A stretch of 64,000 bases of DNA, taken from JABCPE02 sp963520375. GTDB lineage: Bacteria > Bacteroidota > Bacteroidia > Flavobacteriales > Weeksellaceae. Below, in pieces: positions 32,310 to 41,224 of this stretch (its first letter is position 1; each line of letters opens with the position of its first letter). The stretch is from NCBI GenBank assembly GCA_963520375.1, contig CAUQQF010000004.1, forward strand, positions 62,001 through 126,000, given 5' to 3'. The notes under the pieces are model-generated. The model saw only the letters and a list, made by a program, of their open reading frames with translations, did no database searches and was not told the DNA's origin. A program made the position numbers and the translations under genes.

Positions 32310-33911
32310 ATGAGTTCAAACAAGATTCCTGCTGATGGTTTGGCAGGTCTTAAAGAGAATTTTACCAAAGACGCACTCGCTGGGTTTTTGGTATTTTTGT
32401 TAGCATTACCACTGAGTATGGGAGTTGCCAAAGCGGCGGACTTTCCTCCGATTTTTGGAGTGGTTTCTGCGATTATTGGCGGAATAGTGGTTAGTTTTTT
32501 TGCTGGTTCTAGACTTTCTGTCAAAGGGCCTGCGGCGGGACTTATTTCCATAGGTGCAGGTGCAGTGGCGGCGTTTGGCGGTGGAGAAACTGGCTGGAAA
32601 ATGGCAGTAGCGACTATTGCGGTGGCTGGTGTTATCCAGATTGTGATGGGACTACTGAAACTGGGTAAATATGCGGACTTGTTCCCTTCTGCGGCGGTGC
32701 ATGGAATGCTGGCAGCGATAGGAATTATCATCATGTCTAAACAGTTACACTTGCTTTTGGGTATTAAACCAGATGATTTGGCAGGAATGGGCGTGATAGA
32801 TTTGCTAAAACACTTGCCAAACAGCATCATGAACGCTGATAGAGAGAATACGATTTTGGGGCTGACTTGTTTGGCGATTCTTTTTGGAATGGGAATGATT
32901 AAAAACCCAATAGTGAAGAAAATTCCTGCTCCGTTAGTAGTTCTTTTGGTAGCGATTCCGATGGGAATTTATTTTGAAATGAGTGCCAACGAAAAGGTGG
33001 AAATCGGCAGTATTTTTGACACTTTCAAAGATGGAGTTTTCGTTGCAGATTTTTCTGGAATGTGGACTCAAACAGGTGTTTTTGTGCAGTATGTTATTTT
33101 GTTTTTACTGATTGGTTCTATCGAATCTCTTTTGACAGCCAAAGCGATAGACTTAGTAGATCCATACAGAAGAAAATCAGACTTTAATAAAGACCTTTCT
33201 GCGGTAGGTTTCGGAAATGTGCTTTCTGGACTGGTAGGCGGACAGCCGATGATATCAGAGGTGGCGAGAAGTTCAGCCAATGTTTCTAATGGAGCGGTGA
33301 CAAGATGGGCGAATTTTTTCCACGGATTGTTTATGCTTTTGGCAGTGATTTTCGCAGTTCCACTTATTGAGATGATACCAAACACGGCGCTTTCTGCGAT
33401 GTTGGTTTTTGTAGGGTTTAATCTGGCTCACCCAAGAGAATTTACACACATTTTCCACATTGGAAAAGGGCAGTTTGTTATTTTTGTTTCTACGGTGATA
33501 GTTACCCTTTTGACAGACCTTTTGGCAGGTGTGGCTTTTGGGATTGTATTGAAAATTATTATCAATATGATGAATGGTGCCAAGGTTCAGGATTTCCTTC
33601 ATTTGAATATGAATATAGTAAATAATGACCCTGAAATAGCAGAAGTAGAAGCGAAAGGAAGCCTTCTGTTTAGTAACAATATGAAGCTGGGCGAGTTTTT
33701 AGATTCATTAAATAAATACAAGGAAGTGAGATTTAATCTTGGAGAATTGGAATTATTAGACCATACTTCTCTTGCTACTATCCAAAAATGGAAAAAAATT
33801 CAAGAGGATGTTTCAGGAATGAAAATTAGCCTCAATGGATTAGAAAATCACTCTAAATCAGGAAATTCTGAAGATTCTGTACTGAGAAAAGGAAAAAGAC
33901 ATCCATTTTAA
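32310..33911 (+). CDS. SulP family anion transporter, probably bicarbonate
   Basis: This 533-residue inner-membrane transporter has the SulP signature near the N-terminus (LAGFLVFLLALPLSMGVAKA), SRLSVKGPAAG, about 12 membrane segments, and a hydrophilic C-terminal STAS-like region that appears shortened. It converges directly on a beta-carbonic anhydrase gene with only a shared terminator between them. SulP/carbonic anhydrase pairing is a known association, so bicarbonate is the likely substrate; sulfate is the alternative. Confidence 0.9.
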   Translation: MSSNKIPADGLAGLKENFTKDALAGFLVFLLALPLSMGVAKAADFPPIFGVVSAIIGGIVVSFFAGSRLSVKGPAAGLISIGAGAVAAFGGGETGWKMAVATIAVAGVIQIVMGLLKLGKYADLFPSAAVHGMLAAIGIIIMSKQLHLLLGIKPDDLAGMGVIDLLKHLPNSIMNADRENTILGLTCLAILFGMGMIKNPIVKKIPAPLVVLLVAIPMGIYFEMSANEKVEIGSIFDTFKDGVFVADFSGMWTQTGVFVQYVILFLLIGSIESLLTAKAIDLVDPYRRKSDFNKDLSAVGFGNVLSGLVGGQPMISEVARSSANVSNGAVTRWANFFHGLFMLLAVIFAVPLIEMIPNTALSAMLVFVGFNLAHPREFTHIFHIGKGQFVIFVSTVIVTLLTDLLAGVAFGIVLKIIINMMNGAKVQDFLHLNMNIVNNDPEIAEVEAKGSLLFSNNMKLGEFLDSLNKYKEVRFNLGELELLDHTSLATIQKWKKIQEDVSGMKISLNGLENHSKSGNSEDSVLRKGKRHPF

Positions 33912-33915
33912 AATA

Positions 33916-33947
33916 TAAAAAATGCTGCAAAATTTTGCAGCATTTTT
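33916..33947. terminator. Bidirectional terminator between SulP and carbonic anhydrase genes
   Basis: A perfect palindrome with TGCTGCAAAA and TTTTGCAGCA arms (33923-33942) lies between A-rich and T-rich flanks. It serves both converging genes. Confidence 0.85.
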
Positions 33948-33950
33948 GTT

Positions 33951-34637
33951 TTATGCGTTTTTGATATTTTTATTGTGCTTTCGGCTCATTACCCATTCAG
34001 AATCAGTGAGATTGTAGATTTCCTGAATGTCTTTCAAAATGTTTTTAAAATCTAAATTCAGGTCTTTTAGTTTCCCTGTGGAAATATCAAAAACCCATCC
34101 GTGAACGATAGGGTATTCATCTACGATATATCGCTCTTGCACGCAGGCAAGTTTGATGACATTGATGCATTGTTCCTGAACATTTAGTTCCACCAACCTG
34201 TTGTTTCGTTCTTTTTCATCGGCTATGGCATCTAGTTCTATGCGGTGAAGTCTGTAAATATCTCGGATATTTCTGAGCCAAGGGTTTAGCAGTCCCAAAT
34301 CCTCTGGGCTCATCGCGGCTTTTATGCCTCCGCAGTCATAGTGCCCGCAGACAATGATGTGTTTTACTTTTAGGTGTTCCACGGCGTATTGTATAGCGGA
34401 TATTGCGTTCAAATCCAGCGTATTTACCAGATTAGCAATATTTCTATGCACAAAAACCTCACCAGGTTTTAGTCCCATGAGTTCTTCTGTAGTTACTCGG
34501 CTGTCTGAGCAGCCTATGTATAGGTATTCTGGGTTTTGTTCTTTGGCTAGATTTTTGAAAAAATCAGCATCTTCACCGAGTTTTTCTTCCACCCATTTTT
34601 TATTATTTTCAAAAATAACTTTATAAGATAGTGCCAT
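33951..34637 (-). CDS. Beta-class carbonic anhydrase
   Basis: This enzyme interconverts CO2 and bicarbonate in the cytosol. The 228 residues have the beta-class zinc ligands Cys43, His99 and Cys102 and the Asp45-Arg47 dyad (GCSDSRVTTEELMGL, VCGHYDCGG). No signal peptide is present. It is the last gene of a four-gene minus-strand operon with 0-7 bp gaps and converges on the SulP gene. Confidence 0.96.
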   Translation of the reverse strand: MALSYKVIFENNKKWVEEKLGEDADFFKNLAKEQNPEYLYIGCSDSRVTTEELMGLKPGEVFVHRNIANLVNTLDLNAISAIQYAVEHLKVKHIIVCGHYDCGGIKAAMSPEDLGLLNPWLRNIRDIYRLHRIELDAIADEKERNNRLVELNVQEQCINVIKLACVQERYIVDEYPIVHGWVFDISTGKLKDLNLDFKNILKDIQEIYNLTDSEWVMSRKHNKNIKNA

Positions 34638-34644
34638 TTAAAAA

Positions 34645-35196
34645 TCAGATTTTATTGTTAATGTATCCTTCTGTAGCATTTTCGTTAGGGATGATTTGGG
34701 CAGGATTTCCCACGACTACAGAATTAGAAGGAACATCCATATTCACATACGCATTTGGCGCGATGAGAACATTGTCTCCGATGGTAATTCCACCGACTAT
34801 CACGGCATTAGCGCCTATCCAGACTTCGTTGCCTATTTTAGGAACGCCTATGGATTTTCCTCTGTTCGTCTGCCCGATGGTTACGCCCTGTGCGATGTTA
34901 CAATTTTTTCCAATGATGGTTTTGGGATTGATAACCAATGCTCCCCAATGCCCTAAATAAAAGCCTTCGCCGATTTCCGTTTCTGGATAAATCTGGAAAC
35001 CGTATTTTATCTGATAATGCCTTAGGATAAACCGATAAATTTTCCCTATTAAAGAAGATTTCGGGTATTTCTGTGCATTACGAAACCAATAGATGTAGTG
35101 CAGATTGGGACTGAGGCATTTTTTTAGCATTTGAAAATGAGAAAGCCACTGCCCACAGGCACGGTAAAAATCTTTTTGTATGATAGTGTATTTCAT
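34645..35196 (-). CDS. Left-handed beta-helix acyltransferase (serine acetyltransferase-like)
   Basis: The 183 residues contain hexapeptide repeats from about residue 78 onward (EIGEGFYLGHWGALVINPKTIIGKNC in two parts, then VTIGQ, VWIGANAVIVGGITIGDNVLIAPNAYV), the LbH fold of O-acetyltransferases. It starts one base after the glycosyltransferase stop codon. Its close linkage to that gene suggests acetylation of a surface sugar rather than cysteine synthesis; this is inference. Confidence 0.85.
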   Translation of the reverse strand: MKYTIIQKDFYRACGQWLSHFQMLKKCLSPNLHYIYWFRNAQKYPKSSLIGKIYRFILRHYQIKYGFQIYPETEIGEGFYLGHWGALVINPKTIIGKNCNIAQGVTIGQTNRGKSIGVPKIGNEVWIGANAVIVGGITIGDNVLIAPNAYVNMDVPSNSVVVGNPAQIIPNENATEGYINNKI

Positions 35197-36339
35197 CTAA
35201 TTATCAATGATATCCATTATTTTTTTTACAGAGTTTTCAAGGTTGAAAGGCATGGTGTAGTTTTTTAGTTTTTCTTGATACTTGTTGAAGTTATCCGCAT
35301 TGCTGAGAGCTTCTTTCATCCCTTGATAAATTCCTTCTTCAGAATTTTCTACAATCCGTCCTAGTTCGCCATCATTCAGCATTTCGCGCACTCCGGAAAC
35401 ATCTGTGGCGATGATATTTTTTTTCAGGGTAATAGCTTCGAAAAGCACCGTAGGATAGCCTTCATATCTTGAGCTGAGGACATAGAAATCCGCACTTTTA
35501 AAATAAGGATACGGATTATCTGTGAAACCGAGCATTTTAGCAGTGTTTTCTACGCCAAGTTCTGCTTTTAGTTTTTTGATATTTTCAAAATCGTAGCCAT
35601 CCCCCACGATTAAAATCTGATGAAAAAATCCTTCGTCCAAAAGCCTTTTGTGGGCTTTCAGCAGTCGGTCAAATCCTTTTTGTGGGAAAACTGTCCCAAC
35701 GGACAAAAACAAAGGATGCCTATAATCGCCAGTCAGAGGCGCTTCGCTTTTTCTTAAAATTTCGTCTGTGTCCAGTGGATTATAAATTCGGACAATTCGC
35801 TGTTTTTCATCTTCATTTTTAGCCAAGCTTTCAAAATCTTTTTGGATATGCTCGGAAATCACCATGATTTTATCAAACTTAAAAAACTTCCTGATTTCAT
35901 CATCTGTATAGTTGTGAAATTGGGTTTTTCGCAAGTCATTGTGAATCCAAACAATTTTTTTTGAAGAGGTAATGGGAGAGTTCAGAATTTCGTCTCTTAC
36001 TCCATGAATTGCCGCAAACTCTACATCATATTTTTTGTCTTTAAGAATGAATTTGTAGAGCAGATTTGGGAATTTTTTCAATAAAAATAGATAGCTCACA
36101 CGAAGCGCTTTTATCGGAATGTCCTGCGGTCTGTTGGTAGGAATCATCTCTCCTTTGATGAGGTATAGAATGTTGATCCAACTGGGAATTTCAGAAAGAT
36201 ATTTCCCAGAATACAGATTCAGCAGGAGATCCACTTCGTATTTATCGGATGGGATATTTTTAAGGAAAGTAGCCAAAACCTTCTCTGCTCCGCCGTGGCG
36301 GAGAGAGCCGATACGAATAAGTATTTTTTTCTTTTGCAT
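35197..36339 (-). CDS. Family GT4 glycosyltransferase
   Basis: The 380 residues form a GT-B retaining transferase. The N-terminal half has SLRHGGAEKVLATFLKNI; the C-terminal donor-binding half has FLSVGTVFPQKGFDRLLKAH, MLGFTDNPYPYFKSADFYVLSS and RYEGYPTVLFEAI with the EX7E motif. It probably adds a sugar to a cell-surface polysaccharide or lipid. It lies 4 bp after the antiporter and directly abuts the acyltransferase. Confidence 0.9.
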   Translation of the reverse strand: MQKKKILIRIGSLRHGGAEKVLATFLKNIPSDKYEVDLLLNLYSGKYLSEIPSWINILYLIKGEMIPTNRPQDIPIKALRVSYLFLLKKFPNLLYKFILKDKKYDVEFAAIHGVRDEILNSPITSSKKIVWIHNDLRKTQFHNYTDDEIRKFFKFDKIMVISEHIQKDFESLAKNEDEKQRIVRIYNPLDTDEILRKSEAPLTGDYRHPLFLSVGTVFPQKGFDRLLKAHKRLLDEGFFHQILIVGDGYDFENIKKLKAELGVENTAKMLGFTDNPYPYFKSADFYVLSSRYEGYPTVLFEAITLKKNIIATDVSGVREMLNDGELGRIVENSEEGIYQGMKEALSNADNFNKYQEKLKNYTMPFNLENSVKKIMDIIDN

Positions 36340-36343
36340 GGTT

Positions 36344-37921
36344 TTACTCGTGTCTTATTCTTTCTTCTTCCAAATCTATACGATGGATGAATTTTCGGAT
36401 GATATCTTCGTTGATTTTCGGGTATTTATTATTAATCTCAAAAAGAATATTTCTTTTTTTGCAGAGAACATCGATGTAGATTTCTTTGATGTGGTCAGGG
36501 ATTTTTAGCTCCTCTTCCGTTACTAATCGCTGTTCCCATCGGCTCACTACAGCTCTCAGCTCAAAGCTGTTTTTCATTTCTTCTTTGTAATTGGTCGTTA
36601 GATAGTCTATCGAACTTTTAGCCAATTTTCTCAGAATAAATCTTTCGGTTTCGTGCTCAGGGAAATGGTCGTTGAATTTAGGGAGTTTTAATTTCTTGAT
36701 AATGAAAGGTAAAGTAAGTCCCTGAAAAACCAAAGTCACGAAAATAGCCACGAAAGTGATGTATAATATAAGGCTTCTGTTTGGGAAAGGTGTGCCGTCT
36801 TCTAGTGTTAGCGGAATAGAAAGAGCCGCTGCCAAGGAAACCACTCCACGCATCCCAGACCATCCGATGATGAAAGGCGCTTTTAGATTTATTTTAGGGT
36901 CGGCTACAGTGATGAAATTGCTCATTACTTTGGTTACAATGACTGCACCATACGAAGCCAAAAGACGCACAACAATCAGTACTATTGTCACTAAAACCCC
37001 ATAAATAGAAGCATCATATAAGCTTATTCCGTCTTTTTTTAGCCCTTCTACAATGTCAGGAAGTCCCAAACCAATGAGCAAGAATACCAAACCATTGAGA
37101 AGGAAAGTGAAACTATGCCAAACATTAATCCCTCTAATTCTGGATGAACTGCTCAAAATATGAATGTTATGATAAGCCAAATACAGACCTCCACATACAA
37201 CCGCCATTACCCCAGAAGCATGAACCTCTTCTGCGATTATGTACATAATGTAAGGTGTTAATAGAGAGAGTATTACATCAATATCTTCATTGGTAGGAAG
37301 TAATCTATGAATTTGCATAACAACGAACGCTATAAAAAGTCCAATGCCCGTTCCTCCGAAAATCATCCAAGCGAAACTTCCCGCTGCATCCTGCCATATG
37401 AACTGCCCAGTAGCTACTGCTGCCATAGAGAATCTTAGGATTATAAGAGAGGAAGCATCATTGAATAAACTTTCTCCTTCCAAAATAGTAGCGATTCTTT
37501 TAGGGACTTTCACGAATTTTAGAATAGCTCCAGCACTCACCGCATCAGGAGGAGAAACTATCCCTCCAAGAAGAAAGCCCAGCGCCAGTGAAAACCCAGG
37601 AATATAATGATTGACAAACAATGCGACAGAAATTGCGGTCAAAAAAACCACAATAAATGCAAAACTGAAAATAATTCTCCTCCAGCGCCAAATCTCTTTC
37701 CACGAGTTAGCTAGCGCTGCTTCGTATAAAAGTGGAGGCAGGAAGATAATAAAAATCAGATGTGGGTCTATTTTTATATTAGGTGTGTTAGGAAGGAAAC
37801 CTACGCCCAGCCCTGCGATGAGCAGAAGGATAGGGTATGCGACTTTTATTTTATTGCTCAGCATCACAATTCCCATAATGATGACAGACAGCAATATAAA
37901 AAATGAAAAATATTCTACCAT
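36344..37921 (-). CDS. CPA1-type Na+/H+ antiporter
   Basis: This 525-residue inner-membrane protein has about 12 membrane segments, including FIIFLPPLLYEAALANSW, the GGIVSPPDAVSAGAILK loop, the ESLFNDASSLI segment with the ion-binding Asp, and the GMRGVVSLAAALSIP motif. It exchanges sodium (or potassium) for protons. A hydrophilic C-terminal tail of about 110 residues follows. It heads an operon with glycosyltransferase, acyltransferase and carbonic anhydrase genes. Confidence 0.93.
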   Translation of the reverse strand: MVEYFSFFILLSVIIMGIVMLSNKIKVAYPILLLIAGLGVGFLPNTPNIKIDPHLIFIIFLPPLLYEAALANSWKEIWRWRRIIFSFAFIVVFLTAISVALFVNHYIPGFSLALGFLLGGIVSPPDAVSAGAILKFVKVPKRIATILEGESLFNDASSLIILRFSMAAVATGQFIWQDAAGSFAWMIFGGTGIGLFIAFVVMQIHRLLPTNEDIDVILSLLTPYIMYIIAEEVHASGVMAVVCGGLYLAYHNIHILSSSSRIRGINVWHSFTFLLNGLVFLLIGLGLPDIVEGLKKDGISLYDASIYGVLVTIVLIVVRLLASYGAVIVTKVMSNFITVADPKINLKAPFIIGWSGMRGVVSLAAALSIPLTLEDGTPFPNRSLILYITFVAIFVTLVFQGLTLPFIIKKLKLPKFNDHFPEHETERFILRKLAKSSIDYLTTNYKEEMKNSFELRAVVSRWEQRLVTEEELKIPDHIKEIYIDVLCKKRNILFEINNKYPKINEDIIRKFIHRIDLEEERIRHE

Positions 37922-37988
37922 ATATTAAGTTTAAGTTTTCGCAATATACTAAAATTTTGTTAAAAAAGTTGTAAAAAATTCATAGGTG

Positions 37989-38034
37989 TGTCAAATTTTC
38001 ATTCATAAAGTGAGGAAAACTGACAAAAATGTCA
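37989..38034 (+). promoter_or_regulatory. Inverted repeat region upstream of groES
   Basis: TGACA-AAAA-TGTCA (38021-38034) is an inverted repeat, and a third TGTCA half-site lies at 37989-37993. The position, 70 bp before groES, suits an operator for a heat-shock or stress regulator. The classical CIRCE sequence is not present. Confidence 0.5.
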
Positions 38035-38103
38035 CAATTTGATTTTGGTATAAATTTAGAGAGTATCATTCAAAAATTAAATCATTTAATAAAAGAAATA
38101 ATT

Positions 38104-38382
38104 ATGTCAGTAAATTTTAAACCATTAGCAGATAGAGTATTGGTAGAACCAGCTCCAGCAGAGACAAAAACAGCATCAGGATTGATCATTCCAGATACAG
38201 CAAAAGAAAAACCACAAGAAGGCGTAGTAGTAGCTGTAGGAAATGGTAAAAAAGACGAGCCGCTTACTGTGAAAGTAGGAGACAAGGTTCTTTACGGAAA
38301 ATACGCTGGACAAGAATTAAAATTAGATGGTAAGGATTATCTTATCATAAGAGAGTCTGATTTGTTAGGAATTTTAGGATAA
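38104..38382 (+). CDS. groES: Co-chaperonin GroES
   Basis: GroES caps the GroEL folding chamber. The ATG at 38104 (MSVNFKPLADRVLVEP) gives the normal 92 residues; the frame upstream to 38029 is non-coding leader. The mobile-loop region (about 18-34, ETKTASGLIIPDTAKEKPQ) and the KVLYGKYAGQEL motif are present. groEL does not follow directly; a 178-residue gene lies between. Confidence 0.98.
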   Translation: MSVNFKPLADRVLVEPAPAETKTASGLIIPDTAKEKPQEGVVVAVGNGKKDEPLTVKVGDKVLYGKYAGQELKLDGKDYLIIRESDLLGILG

Positions 38383-38394
38383 AAATAAAATATC

Positions 38395-38931
38395 ATGTTC
38401 TATACATTACAGCTAAATGCTAAATTACAGCCTTTTGATAGGCACGATTTGGAAGATTTAATAGAAGAATTTCTATCAGAAGGAAATTTAGGAGCGACAT
38501 CTGGAGGCGGTACTATGATGGATAAGAGTGGAGAGGTGGAGTATTGTGATATTGAGCTGGAACTCAATAGTCCTGAAGCCGTGAAGGAGTTACTGCACAA
38601 ACTAGAAGAAATCGGTATCCCGAAAGGTTCTAAACTATATGGCGAAGATTTTTCCCAAGAAGTAGGAACAGCAGAAGGATTGGCAATTTATATTAACGGA
38701 ACAGACCTGCCAGAGGAGGTGTATCAGAACTGTGATATCAACGAAGTTTATAAAAATATTGAAGAAGCGCTAAATGATGCGATAGTGGTGACTTCTTATT
38801 TTGAGGGAAGTACCGAGACAGCTCTATATTTCTACATCAATGGAAGTTTTGCAGAAGCGAAGGAAAAAATCAAAAACTTTGTGGAATCCTATCCTCTCTG
38901 CGAAAAATGTAGAATTGTCCAAATTGCATAG
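38395..38931 (+). CDS. Uncharacterised 178-residue protein between groES and groEL
   Basis: I do not recognise a named family. The protein is soluble and acidic with no signal peptide. The first half has YTLQLNAKLQPF, SGGGTMMDKSGEVEYCDIELEL and GIPKGSKLYGED; the second half has DINEVYKNIEEALND, an aromatic strand TALYFYING and a CEKCRIVQIA end. The halves follow a similar strand-helix-strand rhythm, suggesting two related alpha/beta domains. It begins 12 bp after groES and lies 79 bp before groEL, so it is probably expressed with the chaperonin and induced by stress. Confidence 0.8.
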   Translation: MFYTLQLNAKLQPFDRHDLEDLIEEFLSEGNLGATSGGGTMMDKSGEVEYCDIELELNSPEAVKELLHKLEEIGIPKGSKLYGEDFSQEVGTAEGLAIYINGTDLPEEVYQNCDINEVYKNIEEALNDAIVVTSYFEGSTETALYFYINGSFAEAKEKIKNFVESYPLCEKCRIVQIA

Positions 38932-39010
38932 AGAAAAAAGAATTTATTTAAAATTAAAAAAATGTAAAAATCTAGATGTATTTGTCTAGAATATTTAAAA
39001 ATCTAAAGAA

Positions 39011-40639
39011 ATGGCAAAAGAAATTAAATTTGATATTGAATCAAGAGACGCATTAAAAAGAGGTGTAGATGCATTGGCGAATGCAGTAAAAGTGACATTA
39101 GGACCTAAAGGGCGAAATGTAGTGATTGAGAAATCTTTCGGCGCTCCGCATGTGACCAAAGATGGAGTTTCTGTAGCGAAAGAAATCGAGCTGGAAGACA
39201 AAGTAGAAAACATGGGTGCTCAGATGGTAAAAGAAGTAGCTTCTAAAACCAATGACATCGCAGGAGATGGAACAACTACGGCTACTGTTTTGGCTCAGGC
39301 TATCGTGAGAGAAGGACTGAAAAATGTGGCAGCAGGAGCAAACCCAATGGACCTGAAAAGAGGAATCGACAAGGCTGTTTCTGCAGTGGTAGAAAACCTT
39401 AAATCTCAGTCTCAGCAAGTAGGAGATAATAATGATAAAATCAAGCAAGTAGCTTCTGTTTCTGCTAACAATGATGAAACCATCGGTGGGCTTATCGCTG
39501 ATGCTTTCGCGAAAGTTGGTAAAGAAGGTGTAATCACTGTGGAAGAAGCGAAAGGAATAGACACTACGGTAGATGTGGTGGAAGGTATGCAGTTTGACAG
39601 AGGTTACCAGTCGCCATATTTCGTGACTAATCCAGACAAAATGGTGGCAGAATTGGACAACCCGTACATTCTTTTAGTAGAGAAAAAAATCTCTTCTATG
39701 AAGGAGCTGCTTCCAGTTTTAGAGCCTGTGGCTCAGCAGGGAAAATCTTTATTGATTATTTCCGAAGAAGTAGAAGGCGAGGCTTTGGCAACTTTGGTTG
39801 TGAACAAATTAAGAGGTTCGCTTAAAATCGCTGCTGTGAAAGCGCCTGGTTTCGGTGACAGAAGAAAAGCTATGTTAGAAGACATCGCTATCCTTACAGG
39901 TGGACAGGTGATTTCTGAAGAAAGAGGTTTCACTATGGAAAATGCTTCTATCGAGCTTCTCGGTAAGGCTGAAAAAGTAGTAATTGACAAAGATAATACG
40001 ACTATCGTAAACGGAGCTGGAGATGATGCTCAAATCAAAGCGAGAGTAAATCAAATCAAAGCGCAGTTAGAATCTACGACTTCTGACTATGACAAAGAAA
40101 AACTTCAAGAAAGATTGGCCAAATTGGCAGGTGGTGTAGCTGTGCTTTATGTAGGTGCTGCTTCTGAAGTGGAGATGAAAGAGAAAAAAGACCGAGTAGA
40201 TGATGCCCTACATGCGACGAGAGCCGCTGTAGAAGAAGGTATCGTAGCAGGTGGAGGAGTTGCCCTTGTAAGAGCGATAGAATCTCTGAACAATCTTCAC
40301 GGAGTGAACCAAGATGAAAACACAGGTATCAAAATCGTGAAAAGAGCGATAGAAGAGCCACTGAGACAAATCGTAGCGAATGCAGGCGGCGAAGGCTCTG
40401 TAATCGTAGCGAAAGTATCAGAAGGCAAGGCAGATTTCGGGTATAATGCAAAAACGGATGAGTTTGTAAACATGCTGGAAGCAGGAATCATAGACCCTAC
40501 GAAGGTAACCCGTGTAGCCCTAGAAAACGCGGCATCTGTAGCAGGTATGCTTCTTACTACCGAGTGTGTCATCACAGAAATCCCAAAACCTGAACCACCA
40601 ATGCCACCAATGGGAGGCGGTATGCCAGGAATGATGTAA
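39011..40639 (+). CDS. groEL: Chaperonin GroEL
   Basis: GroEL is the ATP-driven double-ring folding machine. The 542 residues have the nucleotide-binding GDGTTTATVLAQ motif, KAPGFGDRRKAMLEDIA, AAVEEGIVAGGGVALV and the flexible GGM-type tail (PPMGGGMPGMM). Length is normal. A strong terminator follows after 13 bp. Confidence 0.99.
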   Translation: MAKEIKFDIESRDALKRGVDALANAVKVTLGPKGRNVVIEKSFGAPHVTKDGVSVAKEIELEDKVENMGAQMVKEVASKTNDIAGDGTTTATVLAQAIVREGLKNVAAGANPMDLKRGIDKAVSAVVENLKSQSQQVGDNNDKIKQVASVSANNDETIGGLIADAFAKVGKEGVITVEEAKGIDTTVDVVEGMQFDRGYQSPYFVTNPDKMVAELDNPYILLVEKKISSMKELLPVLEPVAQQGKSLLIISEEVEGEALATLVVNKLRGSLKIAAVKAPGFGDRRKAMLEDIAILTGGQVISEERGFTMENASIELLGKAEKVVIDKDNTTIVNGAGDDAQIKARVNQIKAQLESTTSDYDKEKLQERLAKLAGGVAVLYVGAASEVEMKEKKDRVDDALHATRAAVEEGIVAGGGVALVRAIESLNNLHGVNQDENTGIKIVKRAIEEPLRQIVANAGGEGSVIVAKVSEGKADFGYNAKTDEFVNMLEAGIIDPTKVTRVALENAASVAGMLLTTECVITEIPKPEPPMPPMGGGMPGMM

Positions 40640-40650
40640 TAAATAATAAT

Positions 40651-40686
40651 CTAAAAGCTAACAGCTCTGTGCTGTTAGCTTTTTAA
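40651..40686 (+). terminator. Terminator of the groESL operon
   Basis: Arms AAAAGCTAACAGC (40653-40665) and GCTGTTAGCTTTT (40671-40683) pair perfectly around a 5-base loop, followed by T residues. Confidence 0.9.
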
Positions 40687-40720
40687 TAAATAGGTATAAT
40701 AATTTAATAAAGATTAAAAA

Positions 40721-41176
40721 ATGAAAGCAATTATTATTAGAGGGGAACAAAGTGCTGGAAAATCAACTACAATTAGAGAGGTATGCAAAAGACTGAATCC
40801 TCAAAGTATATATAAACTATATAATATGGATAAAAAAGAAAAAGTAGATGACATATGTAATAGTATATATATCATTAAAGTTAAAGAAAAAGATATACTA
40901 ATATTTGCTGGCTCTCCAACAGAAATAGATACAAAGATTAGTATTGCTATAGATGCTTGTATTGAAATAGGTATTGATATTTCATTTGCAATAGTTTCAA
41001 GAAGATATGCTGAAAGAAAAGTAGGATTTGACACAAGAAAAGAATTGAAGGAAAAAGGATTTGAAATAATACATGAAGAATTGATACATAAAATAGAGCA
41101 GGATAATTTTGAACAAACAGAAGAATGGAATAAGAGAGTAGATAATATAGTTAATTTAGTAAAACAAAATTTATAA
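40721..41176 (+). CDS. Small P-loop NTPase-like protein, unknown function
   Basis: The 151 residues start MKAIIIRGEQSAGKSTT, a Walker A motif at residues 8-17. A hydrophobic strand ILIFAGSPTEID (about 60-72) resembles the next core strand, and SFAIVSRRYAERKVGF supplies basic residues that could act as a lid. The fold looks like a kinase-type P-loop domain, but I cannot name the substrate. The gene is much more AT-rich than groEL before it and is followed after 48 bp by a membrane-protein gene of similar composition. Confidence 0.75.
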   Translation: MKAIIIRGEQSAGKSTTIREVCKRLNPQSIYKLYNMDKKEKVDDICNSIYIIKVKEKDILIFAGSPTEIDTKISIAIDACIEIGIDISFAIVSRRYAERKVGFDTRKELKEKGFEIIHEELIHKIEQDNFEQTEEWNKRVDNIVNLVKQNL

Positions 41177-41224
41177 TTTTACCAAGATACTCTTAAAAAT
41201 TCAGGACACATAAGAATATAATTT

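Noticed and set aside
38971..38990. TCTAGA-N8-TCTAGA in the gap before groEL as an operator
   Set aside because: Each half is self-palindromic and short; without comparison data it cannot be told from chance.
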